Positions 24,938-34,722 of a stretch of DNA of 64,000 nt are shown here, piece after piece. The position numbers and the translations under genes were made by a program. The stretch covers positions 6,608 to 70,607 of the forward strand of contig CALCYA010000096.1 of the NCBI GenBank assembly GCA_937906165.1. Reading direction: 5' to 3'. The notes under the pieces were generated by a model, which did no database searches, had not been told where the DNA came from, and worked only from the letters and a program-made list of their open reading frames with translations. Positions within the stretch are counted from its first letter, which is position 1. Each line of letters opens with the position of its first letter. This DNA is from an uncultured Bacteroidales bacterium. GTDB taxonomy: Bacteria; Bacteroidota; Bacteroidia; Bacteroidales; Bacteroidaceae.

Positions 24938-25132
24938 ATCACCAGTGTCCCGTTAAATTTTTATCCAAGATGTTTTTGAGAAAATGAGTTTGTAACTTGC
25001 TGATAATGAACAATGGTGTTCTTTTAGAGAATCGACATTTTCAGAAGTTTAATCTCAAATCCATTTCTTTTAAATATTGTCATAAACAGCTGATGCTCAA
25101 ATACCTATAGAGATAACAGCGGATTTTAATAG

Positions 25133-25440
25133 GACACTGATGAGGCCGGGTATTCCTGGGAACAGATGCGGAACTCAATGCAGAGTAATCTTGATGATAC
25201 GCGCTGCAATTTTTGGACAGGTTCGTATCAACAGTTAGAATTGCCATTGGGTATTTTGCTTATATCGGATATCCGTGCTAATGGTACCGTGGATATGGAT
25301 TTTCACAGATGGACTATTGCGACTATGTTTGGGACATAAGTCTCAAGCGTTCCTTCTTTAAGGACAATAGATTGACAGCAATCTTTGAATGGTACAATAT
25401 ATTTGACAATAAGAACAATTCTCAAGCAATCGTGAAATAA
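25133..25440 (+). pseudogene. Remnant of an outer-membrane beta-barrel protein gene (C-terminal part)
   Basis: The only coding signal in the 680-base gap 24880-25558. From 25133 one frame reads DTDEAGYSWEQMRNSMQSNL and on through WTGSYQQLELPLGILLISDI; near 25275-25290 the sense passes by a one-base shift to a second frame reading GYGFSQMDYCDYVWDISLKR, then SFFKDNRLTAIFEWYNIFD, ending in TAA 25438-25440. The last part matches the C-terminal strands of the Bacteroidota outer-membrane beta-barrel family (OMP_b-brl_3/TonB-dependent-receptor type), where a VWD-x-x-LxxSFF motif is common. No start or upstream domains remain, so it is a decayed fragment. Confidence 0.72.
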
Positions 25441-25475
25441 ATATCAAACGGCTTCTTGTTTTAGGGAAAAAGCAT

Positions 25476-25483
25476 TAACTTTA
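25476..25483 (+). promoter_or_regulatory. Possible promoter -7 box TAACTTTA for beta-galactosidase
   Basis: TAACTTTA matches TAnnTTTG in seven of eight positions, with TTG at 25456-25458 (17-base spacing), 75 bases before the ATG. Confidence 0.4.
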
Positions 25484-25496
25484 CAAAGTTTTACAT

Positions 25497-25514
25497 ACGT
25501 GCGCGTACGCGCGC
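25497..25514. repeat. Alternating purine-pyrimidine tract with 12-bp perfect palindrome
   Basis: GCGCGTACGCGC (25501-25512) is self-complementary and is part of an 18-base strictly alternating tract in an AT-rich gap, 45-60 bases before the beta-galactosidase start and inside its predicted leader. Confidence 0.7.
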
Positions 25515-25558
25515 TTTTCATTGTTGATGGGGAATTTAATGAATTTAAAACCATATTT

Positions 25559-28500
25559 ATGAAAAAACATTTTGTATTGGCAGTTCTGGCAGCCTTTTCG
25601 TTATCAATGGGCTATGCACAGAATCTCAAGGGGTTTGCCTACGGTGATGTAGAAGCACCCCGTGGCTACAGTTATGAGAAAGGGCAAAAGCCCGGTATCG
25701 CAGAGTGGGAGTCTCCCGGAGAGTTGGCTCTGAACAAGGAGCAGCCCAAGGCATGGTTCTTTACATTCGGCAGCGAGGAGTCGGCACGTAAGGTGTTGCC
25801 CGAGAACAGTGAGTATTATATGTCGCTCGACGGTACATGGAGCTTCAACTGGGTCGGTAACCCATGGGAGCGTCCGGTAGATTTCTTCAAGCCCGGCTTT
25901 GATGTGTCTAAGTGGGACAAGGTGCAGGTTCCTATGAACTGGAACGTGTACGGCTTGCAGGCGGATGGCTCGCAGAAGTACGGAACTCCTGTTTATACCA
26001 ACCAGAAGGTTATTTTCCACCACCGGGTTGCGGTAGGCGACTGGAAGGGTGGTGTGATGCGTGAGCCTGCAAAGGAGTGGGCTACATACAAGAACCGCAA
26101 CGAGGTGGGTTCTTACCGTCGCACATTCACAGTGCCTGCAGAGTGGGCAGGCCGTCAGGTATATATCAACTTTGACGGTGTAGATTCTTTCTTCTACCTC
26201 TGGATAAACGGCAAGTACGTAGGTTTCTCAAAGAATTCACGTAACCTTGCTGCGTTCAATATCACAAAGTATCTTGTCGAGGGTGAGAATGTCGTGGCTG
26301 TCGAGGTTTACCGCAACAGTGACGGCTCATTCCTTGAGGCGCAGGATATGTTCCGTCTCCCCGGTATCTTCCGCACAGTGTCGTTGACATCGACCAATCC
26401 TGTCGAGCTACGCGATATCCGCGTGCGCACCGACCTTGACGCGCAGTACAAGGATGCTGTAGCAAATATCGAGGTTGACGTGCGCAACCTCACTGCAAAG
26501 AAGGTGAAGAAGTATCAGGTCAAGGCTCAGCTCTACAAGAATGCTCTTTACAGCGACGAGAACGAGATTGTTGAGGGCGCTGCAATGACTATGCCTCTTG
26601 AGCAGTTGCTTGCAGGTGATACAGAGACTGTCAAACTTGATATGCCTGTGGCTGACCCTGCAAAGTGGAGCGCTGAGGTGCCTAACCGTTATACATTGGT
26701 TGTCTCTTTGCTTGACAAGAAAGGCAGGGTGCTCGAGACCGCATCAACATACATGGGATTCCGTGAGGTCGAGATCCGCGAGACTAAGGCTGAGGATGAT
26801 GAGTTCGGTCTGGCAGGACGCTATTACTACCTGAACGGCAAACCCATCAAGATGAAGGGTGTCAACCGTCACGAGAACAATATCCATACAGGTCACTATG
26901 TCACACGCGAGCAGATGGAGAAGGAGGTATTCCTCATGCTCCAGGGAAATATCAACCACGTGCGTAACTCACACTATCCCGATGCTCCATACTGGTACTA
27001 TCTATGTGACAAGTACGGTATCTATCTTGAGGATGAGGCCAACATTGAGAGCCATGAGTATTACTATGACAAGGAGTCTCTTTCTCATGTTCCCGAGTTC
27101 CTTGACGCTCACATTGCACGCGTAATGGAGATGGCTCATGCTACAATCAACAGCCCTTCAGTCTGCATCTGGTCACTCGGTAACGAGGCCGGCCCGGGCG
27201 AGAACTTCGTTAAGGCTTATGATGTGCTCAAGGCATTCGATGCTTCACGTCCGGTTCAGTATGAGCGCAACAACAGCATTGTGGATATGGGTTCTAACCA
27301 GTATCCTCCAATTGCGGCAACACGTAATGACGTCAAGGGACAGAACCCTTATGTGAAGTATCCTTTCCACATTTCGGAGTATGCCCACTCTATGGGTAAT
27401 GCCGGTGGTGGTCTTGCCGATTACTGGGAGGCTATCGAGAGCACCAACTTCTACATCGGCGGTGCTATATGGGACTGGGCCGACCAGGCATTCCTGCACT
27501 ACGATTCAATAGGTCAGTCAAAGTATTATGCATATGGTGGTGATTTCGGTGACCGTCCTACGGACTTCACATTCTGTATGAACGGTGTTATGTTCCCCGA
27601 CCTTACTCCAAAGCCCGAGTACTATGAGGTTAAGAAGGTCTATCAGAATGTAGGTGTAAAGATGCTTGATAACGGCGAGGTCGAAATCTTCAACAAGCGT
27701 TACTTCAACTGTTTGTGCGACCTTGACATAAGATTCTCTCTCTGGGAGGATGGCAAGCGCATTGATTCTTACTTCATGCCCGGCATGAAGATTGCTCCAC
27801 GTACAGCAAAGAATGTAAAACTGAAGTTCAACAAAGCAAATTTCGCTGCCAACAAGGAGTATTTTGTGAAGGTTGAGTTCCTTTTGAAGAAGGATATGCC
27901 TTGGGCAAAGAAAGGTTATGTGCAGATGGATGAGCAGTTGCCTTTGAAGGATGCTGTCAAGAGTGCATTCATTGCTGATGTCGCTAACAACGGCACAAAG
28001 GTAACAGTGGAAAATGACAAGGCTGCAGCGCAGACAATCCTTACGGGTGCTGACAACTCATTCAGAATTGTATTCGACAATAACAAGGGCTTGTTCTACA
28101 GTGTCGATTATGACGGAACAACAATCCTTGAGGGTGGCAAGTCTATGAAACTTAGTGCCTTCCGTGCGCCGGTTGACAACGATACATGGTTCTTCAAGCC
28201 TTGGTTCGCGATTGGTCTGCACAACTTGCAGGATAGCGTTCTCTCGTTCACAAGCAAGAAGAACAAGGACGGCTCTGTTGTGCTGCAGTATATCGTACGC
28301 ACACAGGCAAAGCACCAGGCAACCTGCAATCGCTTGCCTAACAGCAGTTTTGAGATTGTTGAGTCGGAGCATGAGATGGCACCCAATGCGTTCCACTTCA
28401 TATCCAACAGAATATGGACTGTTTATCCCGACGGCTCGGTAGAGCTCAACAGTGTGATTGTGGGCTCCGAGGCAAGCCAGATTGTTGCACGTCTCGGTTT

Positions 28501-29611
28501 TGAAATGCAGTTGCCTTCTGAACTCTGCAACTATACATATTATGGCCGTGGTCCATGGAACAACTACAATGACCGTTGCGACGGAGCGTATGTACAGCAG
28601 TTCAATAGCACTGTTGCTGACCAGTTCGTTCCGTTCCCCAAGCCACAGGATATGGCAAACCGCGAGGATGTACGTTGGGCAGCGCTCACAAATGCACAGG
28701 GTAATGGTGTGATGTTCGTTTCTACTGAGGGCATGTGTACAAGCGCGCTTCCTTGGAATGCTGTCGAGATGACCGAGGCGGGCCACCCGCACCAGTTGCC
28801 TGCTTCTTCAGGTACATGGCTAAATATTGATACCAAGGTTACCGGTCTCGGCGGTGCAAGCTGCGGTCAGGGTTTTGCTCTCGACCATCAGCTCGTAAAG
28901 GGCGGCGAGAATATCATGGGCTTTATCATGCGTCCTGTAAAGGCCGGTGACGACTATGTTGCAAAGGCTGATGTGAAGGCATCCGGTGCTACTCCTGTCC
29001 TTGTTTCACGCGACCTCCGCGGTATTGTCAAGATGTCTTGCAACAAGCCCGGTTCCGAGATATATTATAAGGTAAACAACAAGGGCAAGGCTATCAAGTA
29101 TACAGGGCCTGTCGACCTCAACGCAGGCGGTAGCGTAACTGTTTGGGAGAAGTCAGCATCTGACCTCAAGGCTACATACAGCTATGAGAAGATTACTTCA
29201 GTACCTGTATTCGTGAAGGCCTCTTCAAGTTCGGAGCCGGGTAACGGTCCTGACAGGATGCTTGACGGTGACCCATCGACAATATGGCACTCTATGTACT
29301 CTGTGACAGTTGCAAACTATCCTCACTGGATTGAGTTTGATGCCAACGATGAGGTTGCAATAAAGGGCTTCAAGTATATGCCTCGTCAGGATGGCCCCAA
29401 TGGTAATATCAAGGGTTACAAGCTTGAGGTGAGCGTTGACGGTGAGAACTGGTCATTGGTTGCCGAAGGTGAGTTCCAGAACAATGCCGACAAGAAGACT
29501 GTGCTGTTCAACAAGGCTGTCAAGGCACGTTATGTGCGCTTCACGGCTACAAGTTCACAGAATGGTCAGGACTTTGCGTCAGGTGCGGAGTTTGAGATTG
29601 TCAAGGAGTAA
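25559..29611 (+). CDS. Exported GH2 beta-galactosidase with C-terminal F5/8 type C (CBM32-like) domain
   Basis: A 1350-residue secreted or periplasmic glycosidase. The ATG at 25559 gives signal peptide MKKHFVLAVLAAFSLSMGYA-Q; a longer frame exists upstream but without a sensible N-terminus. Order: sugar-binding sandwich (about 60-330, VYINFDGVDSFFYLWINGKY), immunoglobulin-like domain, TIM barrel with GVNRHENNIHTGHYVTREQM, acid/base E543 in WSLGNEAG and nucleophile E607 in HISEYAHSMGN, then a LacZ small-chain-like domain to about 1130. A short beta domain with GSEIYYKVNN follows, and from about 1215 a discoidin/CBM32-like domain (SSSEPGNGPDRMLDGDPSTI, ending KARYVRFTA). It likely releases beta-galactose from host or plant glycans. 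Stands alone; no SusC/SusD pair is adjacent. Confidence 0.93.
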   Translation: MKKHFVLAVLAAFSLSMGYAQNLKGFAYGDVEAPRGYSYEKGQKPGIAEWESPGELALNKEQPKAWFFTFGSEESARKVLPENSEYYMSLDGTWSFNWVGNPWERPVDFFKPGFDVSKWDKVQVPMNWNVYGLQADGSQKYGTPVYTNQKVIFHHRVAVGDWKGGVMREPAKEWATYKNRNEVGSYRRTFTVPAEWAGRQVYINFDGVDSFFYLWINGKYVGFSKNSRNLAAFNITKYLVEGENVVAVEVYRNSDGSFLEAQDMFRLPGIFRTVSLTSTNPVELRDIRVRTDLDAQYKDAVANIEVDVRNLTAKKVKKYQVKAQLYKNALYSDENEIVEGAAMTMPLEQLLAGDTETVKLDMPVADPAKWSAEVPNRYTLVVSLLDKKGRVLETASTYMGFREVEIRETKAEDDEFGLAGRYYYLNGKPIKMKGVNRHENNIHTGHYVTREQMEKEVFLMLQGNINHVRNSHYPDAPYWYYLCDKYGIYLEDEANIESHEYYYDKESLSHVPEFLDAHIARVMEMAHATINSPSVCIWSLGNEAGPGENFVKAYDVLKAFDASRPVQYERNNSIVDMGSNQYPPIAATRNDVKGQNPYVKYPFHISEYAHSMGNAGGGLADYWEAIESTNFYIGGAIWDWADQAFLHYDSIGQSKYYAYGGDFGDRPTDFTFCMNGVMFPDLTPKPEYYEVKKVYQNVGVKMLDNGEVEIFNKRYFNCLCDLDIRFSLWEDGKRIDSYFMPGMKIAPRTAKNVKLKFNKANFAANKEYFVKVEFLLKKDMPWAKKGYVQMDEQLPLKDAVKSAFIADVANNGTKVTVENDKAAAQTILTGADNSFRIVFDNNKGLFYSVDYDGTTILEGGKSMKLSAFRAPVDNDTWFFKPWFAIGLHNLQDSVLSFTSKKNKDGSVVLQYIVRTQAKHQATCNRLPNSSFEIVESEHEMAPNAFHFISNRIWTVYPDGSVELNSVIVGSEASQIVARLGFEMQLPSELCNYTYYGRGPWNNYNDRCDGAYVQQFNSTVADQFVPFPKPQDMANREDVRWAALTNAQGNGVMFVSTEGMCTSALPWNAVEMTEAGHPHQLPASSGTWLNIDTKVTGLGGASCGQGFALDHQLVKGGENIMGFIMRPVKAGDDYVAKADVKASGATPVLVSRDLRGIVKMSCNKPGSEIYYKVNNKGKAIKYTGPVDLNAGGSVTVWEKSASDLKATYSYEKITSVPVFVKASSSSEPGNGPDRMLDGDPSTIWHSMYSVTVANYPHWIEFDANDEVAIKGFKYMPRQDGPNGNIKGYKLEVSVDGENWSLVAEGEFQNNADKKTVLFNKAVKARYVRFTATSSQNGQDFASGAEFEIVKE

Positions 29612-29618
29612 TCGATTC

Positions 29619-29646
29619 GTGCATTCCGGCTGTGGCCGGAATGCAC
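29619..29646 (+). terminator. Hairpin after beta-galactosidase
   Basis: GTGCATTCCGGC pairs perfectly with GCCGGAATGCAC around TGTG, eight bases beyond the stop; a T-rich stretch follows after about 10 bases. Confidence 0.75.
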
Positions 29647-29729
29647 TTGCTTTATATTTTTCGTGTGAACAGTTATCTTGTTATCCCCGCTTTAACGGGT
29701 GGTTTTTGGTCAATTAAATTATAATTGCA

Positions 29730-31313
29730 ATGAGAAAAAATACAGTTGTCTTAATGCTGATTGCAGCATTTGCTCTGTTTTTTGTTTCTTGTGAGAATTC
29801 AAACAAAAAACAGTACGAAGTGATACCGGACGGCGCAGCAGCGCTTGTAAAGGCTAATTTGGGAAATGTCGTCAATGAGTCGGAAATCCTGGAGGTTTCT
29901 ATGGTAAGGACTGCTCTTGATTTTTTGGTTAACACAATGCCGAAGGAGTCACGTGATATGTTCAGGGAAATCATTACGGATCCTACCAAATCGGGTATCG
30001 ATGTGAATGAACCGATGGTGATGTCTGTCGCTGCCCATCCCGTAGAGGTTGTAGTGTCAATGGCAATGTCGGACAAGAACCGTTTTGTCGAGGTCTTTGA
30101 GGCTGTTGCTGACGGTACAGGTGTGGAACTTGTAGAAGAGAATGGAATAACAAAAGTTGATTTGGGTTATGCCGGAAATGATGAACTTGATGTTGCTTTT
30201 GACTCAGAAGTCCTGGTTATGGTATTCAGCGAGAGCGGTAGTGCCGATGCAGAATATTATATGACTCTTGACAAGGGCAGACAGGCTGTGAATAACGATA
30301 AGTATACCGGGTTCTTTGCTTCTCTCAGCGACGCTTCGGCTTTCCTTGATTTTACATCAATTATGGATGCTGCATCGAATAGGAGATACATGAGTGAGAA
30401 TGAGAAGGCCCTTATGGAGATGTATGCTTCTTACGACCTTTCTTTTCTCATGGATTTGGACTTCGAGGACGGATATTCAGAGGTCGCTACCAAGGTTTTC
30501 GCTTCGGATGAATATATCAAGAGAATTGAAGCGTGTTGGATGAAACCTGACGGCAGGTTCCTTGGATTTGTACCTTATGATGCTGTCGGAACACTTAATA
30601 TCGCAACCGACTTCGGAAAGGCTTGCGAAGCGTATCCGGAGTATATGCAGGAACTGCTTCCGATGATACAGGAACTTGGCTTTACCGAGGAAATGCTCAA
30701 GTCTTTTGCCGGTGATATTATGTTTGCAGTTCTGCAACCTGAAAAATTAGGTTCTCAGGAGTTGCCGCAGATGATGTTTGCTGTAGAGTGTAAAGGACGC
30801 GATGCCTTTGATGCTTTTATTGCATTGTTGGCCGACGAGGATTTGAGCCTGGTAGACAACGATGTTTATGCACTTGGTTTGAACAGGTACTATGATCGTA
30901 GTTCCGGTGAATTTGTGTCTGGAGGGTATGACTATTATCTGATGTATAAGGATGATGCAATCTTTGTACTTCCCGAGAATATCTATAGCGAGGTTGTCGT
31001 GGATGGCGAATTGAAGGCACTTGACAGGAATATAACTGACAATGATTGCTTTGCTGCACTCGAAAAGTCCGGCTTTGTGGGTGATTTCAAAGCCATTGTC
31101 TCCTTGTATAAGGATATGGTAACCAGAATTTCACCGGATGATAAAATGGCTCTGAATGTTCTGGGCATTTTTGAGAATGTAGAGTTCGTAATGGAGAATG
31201 CGACAGAAACCAACTTCAGAATCAACATGGTTGACAAGGATACGAATTTCCTCAAGCAGATTGTTGATGAGGTAATGGCTATTGCCTCATCTGTGGCAAT
31301 GGGCGGTTTCTGA
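29730..31313 (+). CDS. DUF4836-family lipoprotein
   Basis: A 527-residue envelope lipoprotein of a Bacteroidota family of unknown function. The N-terminus MRKNTVVLMLIAAFALFFVS is followed by a lipobox Cys (VSC-EN), so it should be lipidated and periplasm- or surface-facing. The mature protein begins QYEVIPDGAAALVKANLG, the family's typical VIP-x-DA-like opening, and continues with repeated beta/alpha units. It starts a tight gene string: 15 bases to an ABC ATPase, 6 to a permease, then the rhamnose genes. A role with that transporter is suggested by position only. Confidence 0.82.
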   Translation: MRKNTVVLMLIAAFALFFVSCENSNKKQYEVIPDGAAALVKANLGNVVNESEILEVSMVRTALDFLVNTMPKESRDMFREIITDPTKSGIDVNEPMVMSVAAHPVEVVVSMAMSDKNRFVEVFEAVADGTGVELVEENGITKVDLGYAGNDELDVAFDSEVLVMVFSESGSADAEYYMTLDKGRQAVNNDKYTGFFASLSDASAFLDFTSIMDAASNRRYMSENEKALMEMYASYDLSFLMDLDFEDGYSEVATKVFASDEYIKRIEACWMKPDGRFLGFVPYDAVGTLNIATDFGKACEAYPEYMQELLPMIQELGFTEEMLKSFAGDIMFAVLQPEKLGSQELPQMMFAVECKGRDAFDAFIALLADEDLSLVDNDVYALGLNRYYDRSSGEFVSGGYDYYLMYKDDAIFVLPENIYSEVVVDGELKALDRNITDNDCFAALEKSGFVGDFKAIVSLYKDMVTRISPDDKMALNVLGIFENVEFVMENATETNFRINMVDKDTNFLKQIVDEVMAIASSVAMGGF

Positions 31314-31328
31314 TAATGTGGACATGTA

Positions 31329-31988
31329 ATGATTGAGCGGATTAAATTCAATAATGTAAACCTCAAGGCTTTTGCCGATGTATCTGATGCCGGTGCATCG
31401 TCAGAAGTCTGGGGTTCTGTCGTTGAATTCCTGAAAGGTAAATCATATCTTGTAGAGGCTGGGTCCGGCCGTGGAAAAAGTTCTTTCTGTACCTTCCTGT
31501 ATGCTCTAAGGAGTGATTATACGGGACAAATAACAGTAGTTGACAGTGACCGTGGTGAGTTGCCGTTACAGGAGTGTGATGCAGTGTCTTTGCGCCGCAC
31601 TTCCCTCTCGATCATGTTCCAAGACCTCAGACTTTTCCCGGAACTATCTTCGGTAGACAACGTGTTGTTGAACAACCAGCTGACCGGTTACACCAATGAG
31701 GATGAGGTCCGTTCAATGCTGACACGTTTGGGGCTCGGAGAGAAACTTGACACTCCTTGCGGACAACTCTCGTTCGGTCAGCAACAGAGAGTCGCGTTTG
31801 TACGCTCATTATGCCAACCGTTTGATTTTATATTGCTTGATGAGCCTATAAGCCATCTTGATGGGCACAATGCTGCTATTATGGCAGAGATGTTACGCGA
31901 ACGTCAGCAGAAGGATGGTGTGGGAGTCATAGTTACTTCAATAGGGTATAGGTTACCTTATGAGTATGATTATGTATATAACTTGTAG
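31329..31988 (+). CDS. ABC transporter ATP-binding protein
   Basis: A 219-residue ATPase of the MacB/LolD/FtsE type. Walker A is EAGSGRGKSSF at about residue 42, the Q-loop is in IMFQDLRLFPEL, the signature is LSFGQQQRVAFVRSL (SFGQQ rather than the usual SGGQQ) and Walker B is FILLDEPISHLD. The family powers mechanotransmission or lipoprotein transport by a partner permease, here the next gene six bases on. Start ATG at 31329 follows the DUF4836 stop by 15 bases. Confidence 0.9.
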   Translation: MIERIKFNNVNLKAFADVSDAGASSEVWGSVVEFLKGKSYLVEAGSGRGKSSFCTFLYALRSDYTGQITVVDSDRGELPLQECDAVSLRRTSLSIMFQDLRLFPELSSVDNVLLNNQLTGYTNEDEVRSMLTRLGLGEKLDTPCGQLSFGQQQRVAFVRSLCQPFDFILLDEPISHLDGHNAAIMAEMLRERQQKDGVGVIVTSIGYRLPYEYDYVYNL

Positions 31989-31994
31989 CAAGGA

Positions 31995-33218
31995 ATGAGA
32001 TTGTTGTTCAGACTCTTGAAGCAGAATGTCAGCGTATGGCAGATAGTCGGGTTCATTGTCGTGAATCTGATAGGAGGTGTCATTGTTCTTGCCGGTACAC
32101 AGGCTTTGGCCGATTTCAACTCTTTTGCCGGTGGCGAAGATGAACTCATGTCAAAAGGCTGTGTGGTAATTACGAAGCCTGTAAAGACAACAAATACTAT
32201 CGGGAACCTTATGGGATTGCGTCCCTCATTCTCAAAGAAAGAGATTGAGGAACTTGAGGACCTTGCATCGGTCTCTGCTGTAGGGGAGTTCAATACACTG
32301 ATGTTCGAGGTGAAGGCTGCGTTTGCAATCGGTGATGCAAGGATAAGGACTGATATATTCCTTGATGCTGTACCCGATGAGTTTGTCATGAAGGATTTTA
32401 CTCCTGTGGGTGAATCATCGGTAGAGTGGAGTGCAACACCTGACTGTGACACCATTCCCTTGATTATACCTCGTAATTATATGAATCTGTATAATTACGG
32501 TTTTGCGGCTTCAAAGGGATTGCCGCAACTCAGTGATGAACTGGTTGAGGTTTTCCCCATCAAGCTTATATTCCAGCCGGGTGACAGGAATATCGTTTAC
32601 AATGCCAAGGTATGCGGCTTTTCGAATAAGCTGAATACTATTCTTGTTCCATGGGATTTTCTGCAACAGATGAACAGGAAATATGCTCCTGATGAACGTA
32701 ACGCACCGGCCCGCCTTGTCCTTACTACTGATGCGAGTGAATTTGAGCAGTCAATATTTGATTATATCGCCGAAAAGGAGTATCTTGTCGAGGGTGATGC
32801 TTCGCACGTGCGTCTGCAATCGTTTGTATACACTCTCTTGTGGGTTGTCATAGGAATAGGCTTTGTCTTCTCGTTCCTTGCTTTCCTGCTGTTGGTCGTG
32901 AGCGTGCTGTTGCTCATTGAGAAGAACAAGGAAAAGATTGCCAACCTCTTTTGTTTGGGATACAGCATCGGCGAAATTGCAAGGTGCTATCAGCTTCTGG
33001 CACTCTCTGTCGATGTGCTTGTGTGGATTGTTGCGGCAATTGCTGCATCAATGATATATCCGTTGTTCTCGGATTTTATGGTGAATGTATCTCCTGGCTT
33101 CGTTCCGGTATCCTTGTTTGGGATGTGGGGCGTGGCATTTGGTCTGGCATTTCTGTTTGCGGCATTGCATTCGGTTGCCGTGACAGGTCAGATTAGGAGA
33201 ATTTGCCGAAGTAAATGA
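31995..33218 (+). CDS. ABC transporter permease, FtsX/MacB-like
   Basis: A 407-residue inner-membrane protein with the four-helix MacB/LolC layout: one helix near residues 15-35 (VGFIVVNLIGGVIVLAGTQA), a large periplasmic domain to about 270, then three helices (VVIGIGFVFSFLAFLLLVVS, VDVLVWIVAAIAASMIYPLF and a final one near 375-395). It forms a transporter with the preceding ATPase. The periplasmic domain is longer than in FtsX, closer to mechanotransmission-type systems. Substrate unknown. The rhamnose-synthesis genes begin 23 bases later. Confidence 0.85.
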   Translation: MRLLFRLLKQNVSVWQIVGFIVVNLIGGVIVLAGTQALADFNSFAGGEDELMSKGCVVITKPVKTTNTIGNLMGLRPSFSKKEIEELEDLASVSAVGEFNTLMFEVKAAFAIGDARIRTDIFLDAVPDEFVMKDFTPVGESSVEWSATPDCDTIPLIIPRNYMNLYNYGFAASKGLPQLSDELVEVFPIKLIFQPGDRNIVYNAKVCGFSNKLNTILVPWDFLQQMNRKYAPDERNAPARLVLTTDASEFEQSIFDYIAEKEYLVEGDASHVRLQSFVYTLLWVVIGIGFVFSFLAFLLLVVSVLLLIEKNKEKIANLFCLGYSIGEIARCYQLLALSVDVLVWIVAAIAASMIYPLFSDFMVNVSPGFVPVSLFGMWGVAFGLAFLFAALHSVAVTGQIRRICRSK

Positions 33219-33241
33219 ATAAACTATAAATCTATACGATA

Positions 33242-34132
33242 ATGAAAGGAATTGTTCTTGCCGGTGGTTCAGGCACACGCCTTTATCCAATTACCAAGGG
33301 TGTAAGCAAACAGTTGTTGCCCATATATGACAAGCCGATGATATATTATCCAGTATCGGTGCTGATGCGTGCGGGTATTAGGGATATACTTATAATATCT
33401 ACGCCCTATGACTTGCCTTCGTTCAAACGTCTGTTGGGTGACGGAAGTGACTATGGTGTGCATTTCGAGTATGCCGAGCAACCTTCTCCCGATGGTCTTG
33501 CACAGGCATTCATCATTGGTGAAAAGTTTATCGGTGATGATTCCGTATGCCTTGTGCTCGGTGACAACATATTCCACGGTGCCGGTTTTTCCGCTTTGTT
33601 GAAAGAGGCTGTGAGAGCTGCCGAGGAGGATTCCAAGGCTACAGTGTTCGGTTATTGGGTGGATGATCCCGAACGTTACGGAGTTGCTGAGTTCGATAAG
33701 GAGGGTAACTGTCTCTCTATTGTCGAGAAACCGCAGCACCCAAAGTCGAACTATGCTGTTGTCGGTCTCTATTTCTACCCGAACAAAGTCGTTGAGGTTG
33801 CAAAGAGTATAAAGCCGTCAGCTCGTGGCGAGCTTGAGATAACTACCGTGAACCAGCATTTCCTCAATGACGGGGAACTGAAGGTGCAGACATTACAGCG
33901 CGGCTTTGCATGGTTGGATACCGGTACGCATGACTCTCTTGCCGAGGCATCAATCTTTGTGGAGGTGATAGAGAAACGTCAGGGACTCAAGATTGCCTGT
34001 CTTGAAGGAATTGCATACCGTATGGGGTGGATATCTGCAGAGAGGCTTGTTGAGATAGCACAGCCTATGATAAAGAACCAGTACGGGCAGTATCTTTTGA
34101 AAATAGCTAAGGAGCAGAATACTCCGGAATGA
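33242..34132 (+). CDS. rmlA: Glucose-1-phosphate thymidylyltransferase
   Basis: A 296-residue cytosolic enzyme making dTDP-glucose, the first step to dTDP-L-rhamnose. Signature [20 protein letters not shown] lies at the N-terminus, followed by [13 protein letters not shown], the substrate-binding [14 protein letters not shown] and LGDNIFHG, and [13 protein letters not shown] near the C-terminus. Length is typical (about 290). The four rml genes follow in the order A-C-D-B with gaps of 4-16 bases. Confidence 0.97.
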   Translation: MKGIVLAGGSGTRLYPITKGVSKQLLPIYDKPMIYYPVSVLMRAGIRDILIISTPYDLPSFKRLLGDGSDYGVHFEYAEQPSPDGLAQAFIIGEKFIGDDSVCLVLGDNIFHGAGFSALLKEAVRAAEEDSKATVFGYWVDDPERYGVAEFDKEGNCLSIVEKPQHPKSNYAVVGLYFYPNKVVEVAKSIKPSARGELEITTVNQHFLNDGELKVQTLQRGFAWLDTGTHDSLAEASIFVEVIEKRQGLKIACLEGIAYRMGWISAERLVEIAQPMIKNQYGQYLLKIAKEQNTPE

Positions 34133-34148
34133 AAAATTGGAATTTGCG

Positions 34149-34718
34149 ATGAATATAATAAAAACAGAAATAGAGGGGCTGGTGATTGTAGAACCTCGTA
34201 TTTTCAGGGATGACAGAGGTTATTTCTATGAATCATTCTCGCAACGTGAGTTTGAGGAGGAGGTCTGCCGTACCGCATTCGTGCAGGATAACCAGTCAAT
34301 GTCGTCATATGGTGTGGTGAGGGGATTGCATTTCCAGAAACCACCTTTCTGCCAGAGCAAGCTTGTGCGTTGCATCAAGGGGGCAGTGCTGGACGTCGCA
34401 GTAGACATCCGCAAGGGTTCACCGACATTCGGCAAATATGTGGCTGTGGAACTGACAGAAGATAACCATCGCCAGTTCTTTGTTCCGCGTGGCTTTGCAC
34501 ACGGCTTTGCTGTGTTGAGTGAGGTGGCTGTGTTCCAGTATAAGTGCGATAACTATTATAATAAGGAGAGTGAGGGAACAATTGCATGGAACGATGAGCA
34601 GATAGCCGTTGACTGGAGACTGCCTTCAGAAAAGGTTATCCTTTCGGAGAAAGACAAGCTAAGCAAGCCTCTTGCCGAGGCGGAGTTCCTGTTTGACTAT
34701 AACGAAAAATTGTATTGA
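34149..34718 (+). CDS. rmlC: dTDP-4-dehydrorhamnose 3,5-epimerase
   Basis: A 189-residue cupin-fold epimerase, third step of dTDP-L-rhamnose synthesis. Start ATG 34149 (MNIIKTEIEGLVIVEPRIF); a TTG 12 bases upstream in frame is less likely. Motifs are DDRGYFYESF, the catalytic-His segment GVVRGLHFQKPPFCQSKLVR, VDIRKGSPTFGKY and PRGFAHGFAVLSE with the second conserved residues. Lies 16 bases after rmlA. Confidence 0.97.
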   Translation: MNIIKTEIEGLVIVEPRIFRDDRGYFYESFSQREFEEEVCRTAFVQDNQSMSSYGVVRGLHFQKPPFCQSKLVRCIKGAVLDVAVDIRKGSPTFGKYVAVELTEDNHRQFFVPRGFAHGFAVLSEVAVFQYKCDNYYNKESEGTIAWNDEQIAVDWRLPSEKVILSEKDKLSKPLAEAEFLFDYNEKLY

Positions 34719-34722
34719 CATA

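Noticed and set aside
28058..28792. Long open frame on minus inside the beta-galactosidase gene
   Set aside because: It is the complement of a strongly supported GH2 gene, has no promoter and no recognisable domain; Cys/His-rich composition is typical of an antisense shadow.
29684..29710. Second terminator before the DUF4836 gene (CCCG-CTTTAA-CGGG then GGTTTTT)
   Set aside because: The 4-bp stem is too short to claim; the perfect hairpin at 29619-29646 already accounts for termination.
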